64,000 nucleotides of DNA from Microbispora siamensis (GCF_016863095.1 NZ_BOOF01000033.1:62001-126000); one strand, 5' to 3'; positions 44,776-52,679 are shown, counted from the stretch's first letter. Program-made: numbers and translations. Notes: generated by a model not told the origin, from the letters alone.

Positions 44776-44789
44776 TTACTTTGTAAAGG
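44776..44789. promoter_or_regulatory. TetR-type operator candidate in the M19/YigZ divergent region
   Basis: TTACTTTGTAAAGG (TTAC-TTT-GTAA half-sites) differs at one base from the site beside the TetR gene at 26987-27000. It is 25 nt before the YigZ start and ~95 nt before the dipeptidase start. Confidence 0.45.
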
Positions 44790-44813
44790 CGGGCCGCTGA
44801 ATAAGCTGATCCC

Positions 44814-45434
44814 GTGGCAGCGCCGTACCGGACGATCAGGGACATCGTCGAGCACGAAATCGAGATCCGCCGTTCGCGCTTCATCTGCGCGCTCGCCCCC
44901 GCGGCCACGGAGGAGGCCGCGCGCGGGTTCGTCGCCGAGCGCAGGCGGCTCTACGCCGACGCGACCCACAACTGCTCGGCGTACGTCGTCGGCGAAGGCG
45001 TGCGCAGGGCGGACGACGACGGGGAGCCGGGCGGCACGGCCGGCACGCCGATGCTGGAGATGCTCACCCGGCGCGGCTTCGCCGACGTGGCCGCCGTCGT
45101 CACCCGTTACTTCGGCGGGGTGCTACTGGGCGCGGGCGGCCTCGCCCGGGCGTACGGCGGCGCGGTGGGGGAGACGCTCGACCGGGCGGAGGTGGTCGAG
45201 ATGGTCCCCGCGGCGGTCGTGACCGTGTCGGTCGGCCACGCGCAGGCCGGGAGGCTGGAAAGCGACCTGCGCGCCTCGCCGTACGCGCTGCGCGGTGTGG
45301 ACTACGGCGCGCGGGTCGCCTTCGAGGTGGCGGTGGCCGAGGACCGGCTGCCCGTCTTCGAGGAGTGGATCGCGGCGGTCACCGCCGGGCGGGCCCGGAC
45401 GGCGCTCGGCGGCACCGTCCACCTCGCCCGCTGA
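44814..45434 (+). CDS. YigZ/IMPACT family protein
   Basis: A 206-residue protein of the YigZ/IMPACT family. The conserved block RSRFICALAPAATEEAARGF, THNCSAYVVGEG, RRADDDGEPGGTAGTPMLEM and VTRYFGGVLLGAGGLARAYG is complete, with the C-terminal DUF1949-like ferredoxin fold after residue ~135. Its bacterial function is uncertain (possible proline dipeptidase or translation-linked role). It is the last core gene before the accessory island; a direct repeat begins 7 nt after its stop. Confidence 0.93.
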   Translation: MAAPYRTIRDIVEHEIEIRRSRFICALAPAATEEAARGFVAERRRLYADATHNCSAYVVGEGVRRADDDGEPGGTAGTPMLEMLTRRGFADVAAVVTRYFGGVLLGAGGLARAYGGAVGETLDRAEVVEMVPAAVVTVSVGHAQAGRLESDLRASPYALRGVDYGARVAFEVAVAEDRLPVFEEWIAAVTAGRARTALGGTVHLAR

Positions 45435-45440
45435 CGCGGG

Positions 45441-45463
45441 GCCACTGGCCGTTCGGTTGCTGC
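45441..45463. repeat. direct repeat A at left edge of accessory island
   Basis: A 23-bp sequence starting GCCACTGGCCGTTC and ending GGTTGCTGC. The identical 23 bp occurs at 50400-50422. The pair brackets about 4.9 kb of accessory DNA between yigZ and menF. Confidence 0.85.
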
Positions 45464-45489
45464 GTTGAGGAGCCGTCGGGGGCTCGCGC

Positions 45490-45507
45490 TGACGCCACTG
45501 GCCGTTC
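45490..45507. repeat. partial direct repeat B
   Basis: TGACGCCACTGGCCGTTC is identical over 18 bp to 50396-50413 and shares the last 14 bp with repeat A 50 bp upstream. A third, partial copy inside the left end of the island. Confidence 0.8.
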
Positions 45508-45598
45508 CGATGCGGGCGAGGACGGCGACCGGTAATGGTCTGTACCGCTTTGATCGCTTCGGGTTGGCTACTTGTGGACCAGTCATGCTTTGCGGCGT

Positions 45599-45682
45599 AT
45601 GCCGGTGGAGTTTCTCACTGATGATGAGGCGGCTGCGTACGGGCGGTTCGCGGGGCCGCCGTCGCAGGCCGATCTGGAGCGG
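45599..45682 (+). pseudogene. Tn3-family transposase N-terminal remnant
   Basis: The 28 codons from ATG 45599 (MPVEFLTDDEAAAYGRFAGP then PSQADLER) match the N-terminal DUF4158 region of actinobacterial Tn3-type transposases. After that the expected hydrophobic segment is lost by frameshift or deletion and nothing transposase-like follows. The region 45435-45900 otherwise has no convincing gene. Confidence 0.75.
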
Positions 45683-45900
45683 TGTTCTTCCGTCGGTCCG
45701 GTCGTGGTGTTCCTGCTTTATATGCAGGAGCCGCGATCGATACCGATGTGGGATCTGCCTTTGGGTATCATTTACGAGTTTGCGAGCTTGCGCCACGTAG
45801 TTCATACGGGAGGGCAAATGACTTGCACGACGGCGTGGGTGAGCGGAGCCGAGCCGGGCCGCAATTCTGTTTTCTCTGTCCTCGCGAGGATGTGAGTCGC

Positions 45901-46431
45901 GTGGCGAGCAGGCTCAGGGAATTACGCCGGGCGTGCGAGGCCAGGGCGCGGCAGTTGCCGTTGCCTTCGCCGTTTGACGTGCGGCGACTGTGCGCGGTGG
46001 TGGCCGAGCAGCGCGGGCGGCCCATCCATCTGCGGCCGCTGACCGGCGGAGCGGGCGTGTATGGCCTGTGGGTGGCGACCGAGGTGGCCGACCTGATCTT
46101 CTACGAGCAGGCGACCACGACGCCGCACCAGGAGCACATCATCCTGCACGAGCTGTGCCACATCCTGTGCGACCACTACCCGGCTCCGGACTCGGCGGCC
46201 GAGGACACCCGGTGGCTGCTGCCGGACCTGGATCCGGAGATGGTGCGCAGGGTCCTGGAGCGCGCGGGCTATTCGGCGGTGGAGGAGCAGGAGGCGGAGC
46301 TGCTCGCCTCGCTCATCTGGCAGCGGGCCCGGGCCGAGCCGATGACCCCGGGGCAGGGCGGGACGATATCCGACCGGCTGCAGGCCGCGCTGGAGTGGTC
46401 CGAGGGGCCCTCAGGCCCGGCGGCGCGATAG
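45901..46431 (+). CDS. ImmA/IrrE-family metallopeptidase
   Basis: A 176-residue protein from GTG 45901, with GCGAGGA about 10 nt upstream. The zinc motif HELCH is in EHIILHELCHILCDHYP. A short N-terminal helix (MASRLRELRRACEARA) and the PFDVRRLCAVVAEQRGRPIH segment are usual for actinobacterial ImmA/IrrE proteins. Relatives cleave XRE repressors. It is 4 nt before the MAB_1171c-type gene. An EspR-like XRE gene lies 2.8 kb further on; a mobile element and a phospholipase now stand between them. Confidence 0.9.
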   Translation: MASRLRELRRACEARARQLPLPSPFDVRRLCAVVAEQRGRPIHLRPLTGGAGVYGLWVATEVADLIFYEQATTTPHQEHIILHELCHILCDHYPAPDSAAEDTRWLLPDLDPEMVRRVLERAGYSAVEEQEAELLASLIWQRARAEPMTPGQGGTISDRLQAALEWSEGPSGPAAR

Positions 46432-46434
46432 CGC

Positions 46435-47613
46435 ATGAGTGCGTGGCTGCGCCTGTACGGGCCCACCACCTTGACCTGGGGTTTCCTGGCGTGGCGGATC
46501 TTCTCCACGCGACGGCTGTCGCGCGATCCGATGCGTATCGCGGTTCTGCTCGCGCTGAGCGGGCTCGCCGTCTCCCAGACCGTGAACACACCGGTGGCCT
46601 ACGAATGGATCGGGCGGTTCACCAGCGTGCCCAACCTCGCCCGGCTGCTCTGCCACGCCAGCATGCTGCTGGTGATCGGGGCGCTGCAGGCGTTCCTGTT
46701 CCATATGACCTACCCGCCGGCGCAGGCGCGGGCCCGGGCGGTGCGCACCGTGGGGTGGCTGGCCGGCGCGGTGGCGGCGATGACCGTCTTCTTCGTCCTC
46801 GCCCCCACTCCGGTCAACGACGTACGCTTCGCCAGCCGCTACGCAGACACGCCCTGGGTCCTCGAATACTGGTTGGTCTACCTGGCCTGTATGGCCCCGG
46901 CCAGCTTCCGGTGGGTGCGGCTGGGCTGGCGCTACTCCAACCTGGCGAACGGCCCGGCTCTGCGCTGGGGAGTCCGCCTCGCGGTCATCGGCACGGTGGA
47001 CGCGCTCGCCTACCACGTGCACCGGATGCTGTTCTTCGTGCAGCACAGGTTCGACCTGCCCTACCTGGGGCCCGGCCCGCGCGCACTCGTGGAGATGTTC
47101 CTGCCGCCGCTCGCGCACGTCCTCATCGTGGCGGGCTTCACCATGCCGGTGTGGGGACCGCGGATGCCCCACATGGTGGCCTGGTTGCGGCAGTATCGCG
47201 TCTACCACGGGCTCGGGCCGCTGTGGCTGGCGCTGTACCGGGCGGCGCCGCAGATCGCGCTGGCACCGCCGACGTCCCGGCTGGTCGAGCTGCTGTGGCC
47301 GCGCGACCTCGGGCTGCGCCTGTACCGGCGGGTCGTCGAGATCCGTGACGGCCGGCTGGCCCTGCTGCCCTACCTCGACGTCGATGCGGCCGCAGCAGCG
47401 TACGGCCGGGCCGCCGCGACCGGCGTGTCCGGCCGCAAGCTGGACGCGCTGGCCGAGGCGGCCCTGCTGAGCGCCGCGCTGCGGGCCAAGGCGGGCGGCG
47501 CCGACCCGGTGGGTTCGTGGGCGCCGCCCTTGGTTCCAGGTGGCGGCGATCTCGACAGCGACATCGCCTTCCTCGAGGATGTCGCCCGAGCCTTCCGCCG
47601 CCAGCCGTGCTGA
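46435..47613 (+). CDS. MAB_1171c-type (DUF6545) integral membrane protein
   Basis: A 392-residue membrane protein with about seven hydrophobic helices in the first 250 residues (AVLLALSGLAVSQTVNTPVA, WLAGAVAAMTVFFVLAPTP, WLVYLACMAPASFRWVRLGW, PPLAHVLIVAGFTMPVWG). A cytoplasmic C-terminal domain follows: LRLYRRVVEIRDGRLALLPY and a final FLEDVARAFRR. This matches proteins annotated MAB_1171c-family putative transporters, which commonly follow ImmA/IrrE and XRE genes in actinobacteria. Transport has not been shown as far as I know; a membrane sensor is equally possible. Confidence 0.8.
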   Translation: MSAWLRLYGPTTLTWGFLAWRIFSTRRLSRDPMRIAVLLALSGLAVSQTVNTPVAYEWIGRFTSVPNLARLLCHASMLLVIGALQAFLFHMTYPPAQARARAVRTVGWLAGAVAAMTVFFVLAPTPVNDVRFASRYADTPWVLEYWLVYLACMAPASFRWVRLGWRYSNLANGPALRWGVRLAVIGTVDALAYHVHRMLFFVQHRFDLPYLGPGPRALVEMFLPPLAHVLIVAGFTMPVWGPRMPHMVAWLRQYRVYHGLGPLWLALYRAAPQIALAPPTSRLVELLWPRDLGLRLYRRVVEIRDGRLALLPYLDVDAAAAAYGRAAATGVSGRKLDALAEAALLSAALRAKAGGADPVGSWAPPLVPGGGDLDSDIAFLEDVARAFRRQPC

Positions 47614-47637
47614 CTGGCCGGACTAGTACGGGACTGG

Positions 47638-48456
47638 TACTCCAGTGACACATTGAGATCATGGTTGGGATCTGCGCTGGTAGTGGCATCGGCGGGCGGT
47701 GGCTTGATGGCGACGTCGCCAGTGTGACCAGTGCGGGATCTCCTCGATCCTGCGGTGTCGGGTGAGGGTGAGGGCGGCCAGTAAGCGGCGGATCTCGGGC
47801 ATGGTCAAGGGGAGATGCGCTTCGTCGCCGTCGGGCTGGGATGCGGCCAGGACCGCGAGGAAGGCCAGGGCGAGCATCGCCAGGGTGATGTGGCGATACC
47901 AGCCGTCCCAGCTGCGGACCTGGTAGTGGTCCAGCCCGACCTGGCCTTTGGCGGCCTGGAAGGACTCCTCAATGGTCCAGCGGATGCCGGCGATGCGCAC
48001 CAGGGCGGCCAGTGGTGTCGGCCGGGGCGCGTAGCAGCGGTAGAAGGCCAGCTCCCCGGTGGCCGGGCCGGTGGGTGTCGATGCGTGTCCAGGCCCAGGC
48101 GTACCAGCGGTGCCCCTTGGCGCCGCGCCCGGCGCTGTGGAGATGCCAGTGATCGTCAGGGACGTGCGCGGCGGACCTGGGCGGCCTGCCAGTCAACGCC
48201 CAGCAGTTCTTCCGCTCGACGTCCGACAGCAGGCCCCGGACGTACGCGTTGGCCGCGCGACGCGGCTCGATGCGGCTGAACCGGTGCGCGATCCGCGTCA
48301 TCAGCTCATTGAGGGTGACGACCCAGCGGTCAGGGTCTACGCTGCCGGCCACGGCCATCACGCGATCTTCAGATGTCTTCACAAACTCCGAATGATCACG
48401 TGATGGCCGTTCTCATGCGACCAGGACCGCGAAGATCGCGAAGTGTCACTGGAGTA
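47638..48456. mobile_element. IS701-type insertion sequence, internally deleted
   Basis: About 819 bp flanked by perfect inverted repeats TACTCCAGTGACAC (47638-47651 and, inverted, 48443-48456). CTAG, the target usual for IS701, abuts the right end (48457-48460); the left end is preceded by CTGG, with a CTAG 11 bp further out (47623-47626). Inside, only N- and C-terminal pieces of the transposase remain, so it is non-autonomous. Confidence 0.85.
47659..48382 (-). pseudogene. IS701-family transposase remnant
   Basis: Reading leftward from ATG 48382, residues VDPDRWVVTLNELMTRIAHR, FSRIEPRRAANAYVRGLLSD match an IS701 transposase N-terminus. After about residue 70 it jumps to the C-terminal region ([20 protein letters not shown]), so the central DDE catalytic core (about 250 residues) is deleted. 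A frameshift near 48020 moves the rest into another frame, where [19 protein letters not shown] and [20 protein letters not shown] are recognisable. Inactive. Confidence 0.85.
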
Positions 48457-48933
48457 CTAGGCACCGAAGTTGCGCACGGCCGCGTAGTAGGTGTCGGCGT
48501 ACCGGCGGCACGCCACGCCCAGCGCCGCCTTCAGTCCGGAGAATCGGCTGCAGTAGTTGTACATGTCCGAGCGGAAGTTGTTGTCGATCTGCCCGCGGTT
48601 GTACTCGGTGAACCTGCCCTGCTTTTTGTAATTGCGGTAGCCGAAATCGTGGCGTTGGCAGGACGGCAGGAAATCGAACCCGCCCGGCTTGTTGCCGTTG
48701 GGCAGCGGCGAGGAGCAGCCGTCCGAGCTCCAGTCGAGACTGGGGGAGTACACCTTGGAGTTGCGGTAGTCCAGGAACGAGCTGATCGAGATGTTGAAGA
48801 GGAAATTGTCGGTCACGACCGCGTACAGGTTGGGGTCGTAGGGGTCGGCGGATGCGGCGGGGGCTGCCACGACAACGGTGCCCAGTGCGGCTGCGGCCGT
48901 GGTGACTGCGGCGAGACCGGTGCGCATTTTCAT
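48457..48933 (-). CDS. secreted prokaryotic phospholipase A2
   Basis: A 158-residue secreted protein. The signal peptide MKMRTGLAAVTTAAAALGTV ends in an AxA-type site (APAASA). The mature part has DWSSDGCSSPLPNGNK and the catalytic His-Asp motif CQRHDFGYRNYK, as in Streptomyces violaceoruber PLA2, and ends DTYYAAVRNFGA. It should hydrolyse sn-2 fatty acids of phospholipids outside the cell with Ca2+. Its TAG stop is part of the CTAG next to the IS end, so the element inserted exactly at the stop codon. ATG 48933 follows AAAGGAA. Confidence 0.92.
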   Translation of the reverse strand: MKMRTGLAAVTTAAAALGTVVVAAPAASADPYDPNLYAVVTDNFLFNISISSFLDYRNSKVYSPSLDWSSDGCSSPLPNGNKPGGFDFLPSCQRHDFGYRNYKKQGRFTEYNRGQIDNNFRSDMYNYCSRFSGLKAALGVACRRYADTYYAAVRNFGA

Positions 48934-49244
48934 GGGAGATTCCTTTCGGGGGGTGAATTTGGCAGCGCAAATTCGCAGGTGCGCGGTATTTCGGGAACGA
49001 TTTCGAGCGCGCGCGAGAATCGGAACGAAAAGCGGACTCACGTGATCTGGCCGTGCGAGATTCCGGCGGCGGGGGACAGTCGGGGTGCGGTGCCCGTCGC
49101 CTTAATCTCAGTTCATCTAGACGACACGAATATAAACCCATATAAATGAGGTGTCAACTGCTGTGAACTGGGCAGCCGGATGGTCATTCACGTCGGCTGG
49201 TACGCTGGGGAGGAGTCCCCGGGTGAGCACCGAGAGGAGCGTCC
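48934..49244. promoter_or_regulatory. divergent control region of PLA2 and EspR-like genes
   Basis: A 311-nt gap with a strikingly A+T-rich patch at 49105-49170, containing ATATAAACCCATATAAA. Inverted arms CAGTTCA and TGAACTG flank this patch, about 46 bp apart. This is the best place for the promoters of both genes and for an EspR-like operator. No gene is seen. Confidence 0.5.
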
Positions 49245-49688
49245 ATGGCTGACACCGAGCCGAGGGCCGAGCGGACGCTGGCGGACAAGTTGAACCATCT
49301 CTTCGCCACAGTCCGCCCGCGCGGCGGCGGCGAGTACAGCCTCGAAGACGTCGCCGAGACCATCCGGCAAAAGGGCGGGCCGACGATCTCGGCCACCTAC
49401 GTCTGGCAGCTACGGAAGGGCATCCGCGACAACCCCACCAAGCGCCATCTGGAAGCCCTGGCCGACTTCTTCGGAGTCCCACCCGCCTACTTCTTCGACG
49501 ACGCGGCGACGCAGCGCATCGACGCCGAGCTCCAGCTCCTGAGCGCGCTGCGTGACGCCTCGGTCCGGCGGATCGCCCTGCGCGCCTCCGGCCTGTCCCC
49601 CAAGAGCCTGGACGCGATCACCGACATGGTTGACCGGGTGCGCGAACTCGAAGGTCTACCGGAGACCTCCCCGGAGCGAGATCTCTGA
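49245..49688 (+). CDS. EspR-like XRE-family DNA-binding protein
   Basis: A 147-residue protein: LADKLNHLFATVRPRGGGEY, AETIRQKGGPTISATYVWQL, RKGIRDNPTKRHLEALADFF, GVPPAYFFDDAATQRIDAEL, ALRDASVRRIALRASGLSPK. The order of HTH then a C-terminal dimer helix bundle closely follows mycobacterial EspR, a nucleoid-associated regulator of secretion genes. ATG 49245 follows GAGAGGAG. Likely partner of ImmA/IrrE at 45901 and possible regulator of PLA2. Confidence 0.87.
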   Translation: MADTEPRAERTLADKLNHLFATVRPRGGGEYSLEDVAETIRQKGGPTISATYVWQLRKGIRDNPTKRHLEALADFFGVPPAYFFDDAATQRIDAELQLLSALRDASVRRIALRASGLSPKSLDAITDMVDRVRELEGLPETSPERDL

Positions 49689-49934
49689 GCGTGGGTCGCT
49701 TCGCCCCGGCTCGCATAACGGAGGGCCAGGACGAACGAAAATGTGCCCGGGATTCGGCTGCCCGGGTGCTCGCGCCGCCACTGCTTGACCATGTACGGGG
49801 TCGAGGAACCCAGGAAGGGGGCAGCCGGAATACGCCAACCCCCGGCCGCACCCGGGCGCTGACCCCGCGCGGAGGTCGCCGCCGCACGGCCCCGGCCGCC
49901 TGACGCTGACGCTGCCGCTGCTGCGGCGCTCGAC

Positions 49935-50318
49935 GTGCTGAGCATCCCGCTGGTGGCGGCCCTCGCGTTCCTGCTCGCCCTCGACGGGCTGTTATTCGAC
50001 ACGGCCGCCACGGCGTACCTGCCGGATCTGCTCGGCCGCGACCCCGCGCCCCTGGAGCGCGCCCACGCTCGCCTGCGCGGCGCCCAGACCGCAGCCGCCC
50101 CATCCGGCGCCTTCCTCGGCGGTTGGCTGGCCACCACCTACGACCTGCGCACCCCGCTTTACGCCGCCGCAGGCCTCCTCCTCGCCATGACCGCCGTCAC
50201 CGCGACCATGACCAGCAATCGCCGCGTCGAGGCCGCACTGCGCAGCGCGCGCCCGCAAGCCGACCCGGCCGGCCAGGACCCCGCCAAGGAGATAGCGGTG
50301 CACACCACATCCAGGTGA
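49935..50318 (+). pseudogene. MFS transporter remnant
   Basis: The frame from GTG 49935 reads LVAALAFLLALDGLLFDTAA, TAYLPDLLGRDPAPLERAHA, RLRGAQTAA, which is the TM4-5/cytoplasmic loop region of MFS drug exporters. It then jumps to a late-helix-like GAFLGGWLATTYDLRTPLYA, AAGLLLAMTAVTATMTSNRR. At ~127 residues it can hold only 3-4 helices; an internal deletion is likely. The preceding 49689-49934 has no recognisable gene. Confidence 0.6.
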
Positions 50319-50373
50319 CGGTCATCGCTTGCAGGTCGCAACACCTTCACCCGCATCGGAGCGGTGAAGACCC

Positions 50374-50391
50374 GTTGCCCCGCCGGGCAAC
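50374..50391. terminator. hairpin at right edge of island
   Basis: GTTGCCC-CGCC-GGGCAAC, a perfect 7-bp stem with a 4-nt loop, followed on the plus strand by CCCTT. It lies 8 nt before direct repeat C and between convergent genes, so it may terminate transcription from the island or from menF. Confidence 0.5.
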
Positions 50392-50395
50392 CCCT

Positions 50396-50422
50396 TGACG
50401 CCACTGGCCGTTCGGTTGCTGC
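50396..50422. repeat. direct repeat C at right edge of accessory island
   Basis: Positions 50400-50422 are identical to repeat A (45441-45463, 23 bp). Positions 50396-50413 are identical to repeat B (45490-45507, 18 bp). The menF gene ends 27 nt beyond, so the repeat marks the boundary with core DNA. Confidence 0.85.
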
Positions 50423-50448
50423 TCAAGCCCCGAGACGGGGAGAGGCGG

Positions 50449-51672
50449 TCACCCCTCCAGGGCGTACCGCATCACGCGGAGCTTGGCCTGCGCCTCGGCG
50501 AGTTCGGCGGCGGGGTCCGACCCGGCCATGATGCCGCAGCCGGCGAACAGCCGGGCGCGCCTGCCCGAGACGTACGCGCAGCGCAGCGCGATGCCCCACT
50601 CGCCGTCGCCGCGCGAGTCGATCCAGCCGACCGGCCCGGCGTAGCCCGCGCGGTCCATGCCCTCCAGCTCGCGGATGACACCGAGCGCGGCGCCGGTGGG
50701 CGTCCCGCCGACGGCGGCCGTGGGGTGCATGGCGGCCACCACGTCGAGCACCGACGCGCCGTCGGACAGCCGGCCGGTGACCCGGCTGGCCAGATGCTGC
50801 ACGTTGGGCAGCACCAGAAGTTCGGGCTCGTCGGGGACGTGGAGCTCCGAGCACAGGGGGCCGAGGGCCTCCCGGACCGAGGCGACCGCGCAGGCGTGCT
50901 CGTGGCGGTCCTTCTTCGAGGCGTAGAGCGCGGCGGCGCGGGCGGCGTCGTCGGCCGCGCCGCCGCCCCGCGCCGTCGTGCCCGCGAGGACCAGCGACTC
51001 CACCGCCTGGCCGGTGTGCCGGACCAGCAGTTCCGGCGTCGCGCCGACCAGCCCGTCCACGGAGAACGTGTAGCACTCGGGGTAGCGCTCGGCCAGCCGT
51101 GCCAGCAGCACGCGGGGGTCGATGTCCCGCTCGGCGACGGCCGTCAGGTCGCGGGCGAGCACGACCTTGTCCAGCGCGCCGTCCTTGATCCGCCGTACGG
51201 CACGCGCGACCCGGTGCTCCCACTCGGGCGCCGTGAGGGAGCCGTCGGCGTACCGGATGCGGCCGGGCTCCCTCGGCGGGGTGACCAGGTCGAAGGCGTC
51301 GTCGCCGATCGTGGTGAGCCAGGCGCGGCCGTCCCGCCGGGCGAGCACCACGCGGGGGACGACCAGCACGGTCCCCTGGGCGTCGCCGTCGAAGGTGAAG
51401 GAGCCGAAGGCGACCGGTCCCGAGCCCGGCACGCCCACCTCGTCCTCGATGAGCGCCCCGGCGAACAGCGAGGAGAGCCAGCCGCGCGCCCAGTCGAACC
51501 GGCCGGGGCCGGGCGGCACCGCGGCACGTGCCGCCTCCCCCCAGCCCACGAGTCCCTCACCGTGTCTGATCCAGGCGTACGGCGCGGCGTCGGGCAGACG
51601 CGCCAGCAGGTCGTCAGGGTCGCTCACCGCGACCGTGCGAACCACGAGGGGCCGGATAAGAGCGACACTCAC
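50449..51672 (-). CDS. menF: isochorismate synthase
   Basis: A 407-residue chorismate-utilising enzyme: KVVLARDLTAVAERDIDPRV, FSVDGLVGATPELLVRHTG, VLAGTTARGGGAADDA, SKKDRHEHACAVASVREALG, VVAAMHPTAAVGGTP, GPVGWIDSRGDGEWGIALR. The last block carries the GRG-like loop and acidic Mg ligands of MenF/EntC. With menB, D and E in the same window it most likely feeds menaquinone; a siderophore role is possible but no siderophore genes are near. GTG 51672 lies 7 nt after a TAGAGT -10, so it is probably leaderless. Confidence 0.92.
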   Translation of the reverse strand: MSVALIRPLVVRTVAVSDPDDLLARLPDAAPYAWIRHGEGLVGWGEAARAAVPPGPGRFDWARGWLSSLFAGALIEDEVGVPGSGPVAFGSFTFDGDAQGTVLVVPRVVLARRDGRAWLTTIGDDAFDLVTPPREPGRIRYADGSLTAPEWEHRVARAVRRIKDGALDKVVLARDLTAVAERDIDPRVLLARLAERYPECYTFSVDGLVGATPELLVRHTGQAVESLVLAGTTARGGGAADDAARAAALYASKKDRHEHACAVASVREALGPLCSELHVPDEPELLVLPNVQHLASRVTGRLSDGASVLDVVAAMHPTAAVGGTPTGAALGVIRELEGMDRAGYAGPVGWIDSRGDGEWGIALRCAYVSGRRARLFAGCGIMAGSDPAAELAEAQAKLRVMRYALEG

Positions 51673-51843
51673 CCGACTCACTCTACGCAGGATCTGAACA
51701 TGTTCGACAAGAGCCCCCCCTTGCGGCCCCGGGCTCCCTCTGTCAAGCCGCGATAGGAACTTGGTCATGGAAGGCTCGCCTTCCCTGGTGGCGATAGAGC
51801 GCACCTCCATGCGATCCCTACCTTTGATCTCCCGGAGGTGCCC

Positions 51844-52659
51844 ATGATCAAGAAGATCACGCCGGTCCTGGCCACGGCTGTCCTGCTCGTGCCGACCGGC
51901 GCCCACGCCCGTACGACGCCCGCCGTGATGGCGGCGCTGGGCGACTCGATCAGTGCGGGGTTCAACGCCTGCGGCTGGTACGTCGCCTGCACGTCCCGCT
52001 CGTGGTCCGCGGGCGACTCGCCGTCGGTGAACAGCCACTATCTGCGCCTGCTCGCCATGGGGAGCGCGATCAAGGGGCACAACCTGAACTTCGCCGTCCC
52101 GGGAGCGACCAGCGCCGACCTGGCCGGGCAGGCACGGCGGGCCGCCCAGGCCGGGGCCGGCTACGTCACCGTGCTGATCGGCGCGCAGGACGCATGTGTG
52201 GGCACCGAGAAGGAGATGACCCCCGTGGGGGCGTTCCGGCGCAACATCGACCAGGCCTTCGACGTGCTGCGGCCCACCGGCGCGCGGATCTACGTCGCGA
52301 GCATCCCGGACGTCAAGCGCCTGTGGCGGGTCGGCAAGGACAACGGATGGGCGCGCGTCTTCTGGGGAATCGGTCACATCTGCCAGTCGATGCTGGCCAA
52401 CCCGAAGTCCACCGCGAAGAAGGACGAGGCCAGGCGCGACCGGGTGCGCGAGCGGGTGATGGACTACAACGAGCAGCTCAGGCAGGCGTGTGAGAGCTAC
52501 GGTCCGGCCTGCCGCCACGACGGGGGTGCCGTCTTCTCCTATCCCTTCACGCTGAAGCAGGTGAGCGGGTGGGACTACTTCCACCCCAACGCCGACGGCC
52601 AGAAGGCACTCGCCAAGATCACTTTCGACGCGGGCTTCTTCTCCGACGTCGAGCCCTGA
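51844..52659 (+). CDS. secreted SGNH/GDSL hydrolase
   Basis: A 271-residue exported protein. ATG 51844 is 6 nt after GGAGG. The signal peptide MIKKITPVLATAVLLVPTG ends at AHA. Mature motifs: ALGDSISAGF (Ser nucleophile, block I), FAVPGATSADL (Gly, block II), LIGAQDACVG at the Asn position (block III reads GAQD, an unusual replacement of GxND) and DYFHPNADGQ (Asp/His, block V). Likely an extracellular esterase or lipase. Block III is atypical, so activity may differ. Confidence 0.88.
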   Translation: MIKKITPVLATAVLLVPTGAHARTTPAVMAALGDSISAGFNACGWYVACTSRSWSAGDSPSVNSHYLRLLAMGSAIKGHNLNFAVPGATSADLAGQARRAAQAGAGYVTVLIGAQDACVGTEKEMTPVGAFRRNIDQAFDVLRPTGARIYVASIPDVKRLWRVGKDNGWARVFWGIGHICQSMLANPKSTAKKDEARRDRVRERVMDYNEQLRQACESYGPACRHDGGAVFSYPFTLKQVSGWDYFHPNADGQKALAKITFDAGFFSDVEP

Positions 52660-52679
52660 TCGCGCCCTGAGCCCGGTCC

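Noticed and set aside
45682-45900. Possible N-terminal extension of the ImmA/IrrE protein
   Set aside because: The extension is composed of transposase-scrap DNA and has no family match; GTG 45901 with GCGAGGA upstream fits better.
47815-48403. Plus-strand ORFs inside the IS701 element
   Set aside because: They are antisense of the recognisable transposase pieces and show no domain.
49689-49934. Small plus-strand ORFs between the EspR-like gene and the MFS remnant
   Set aside because: Compositionally noise-like, without ribosome sites or recognisable motifs.
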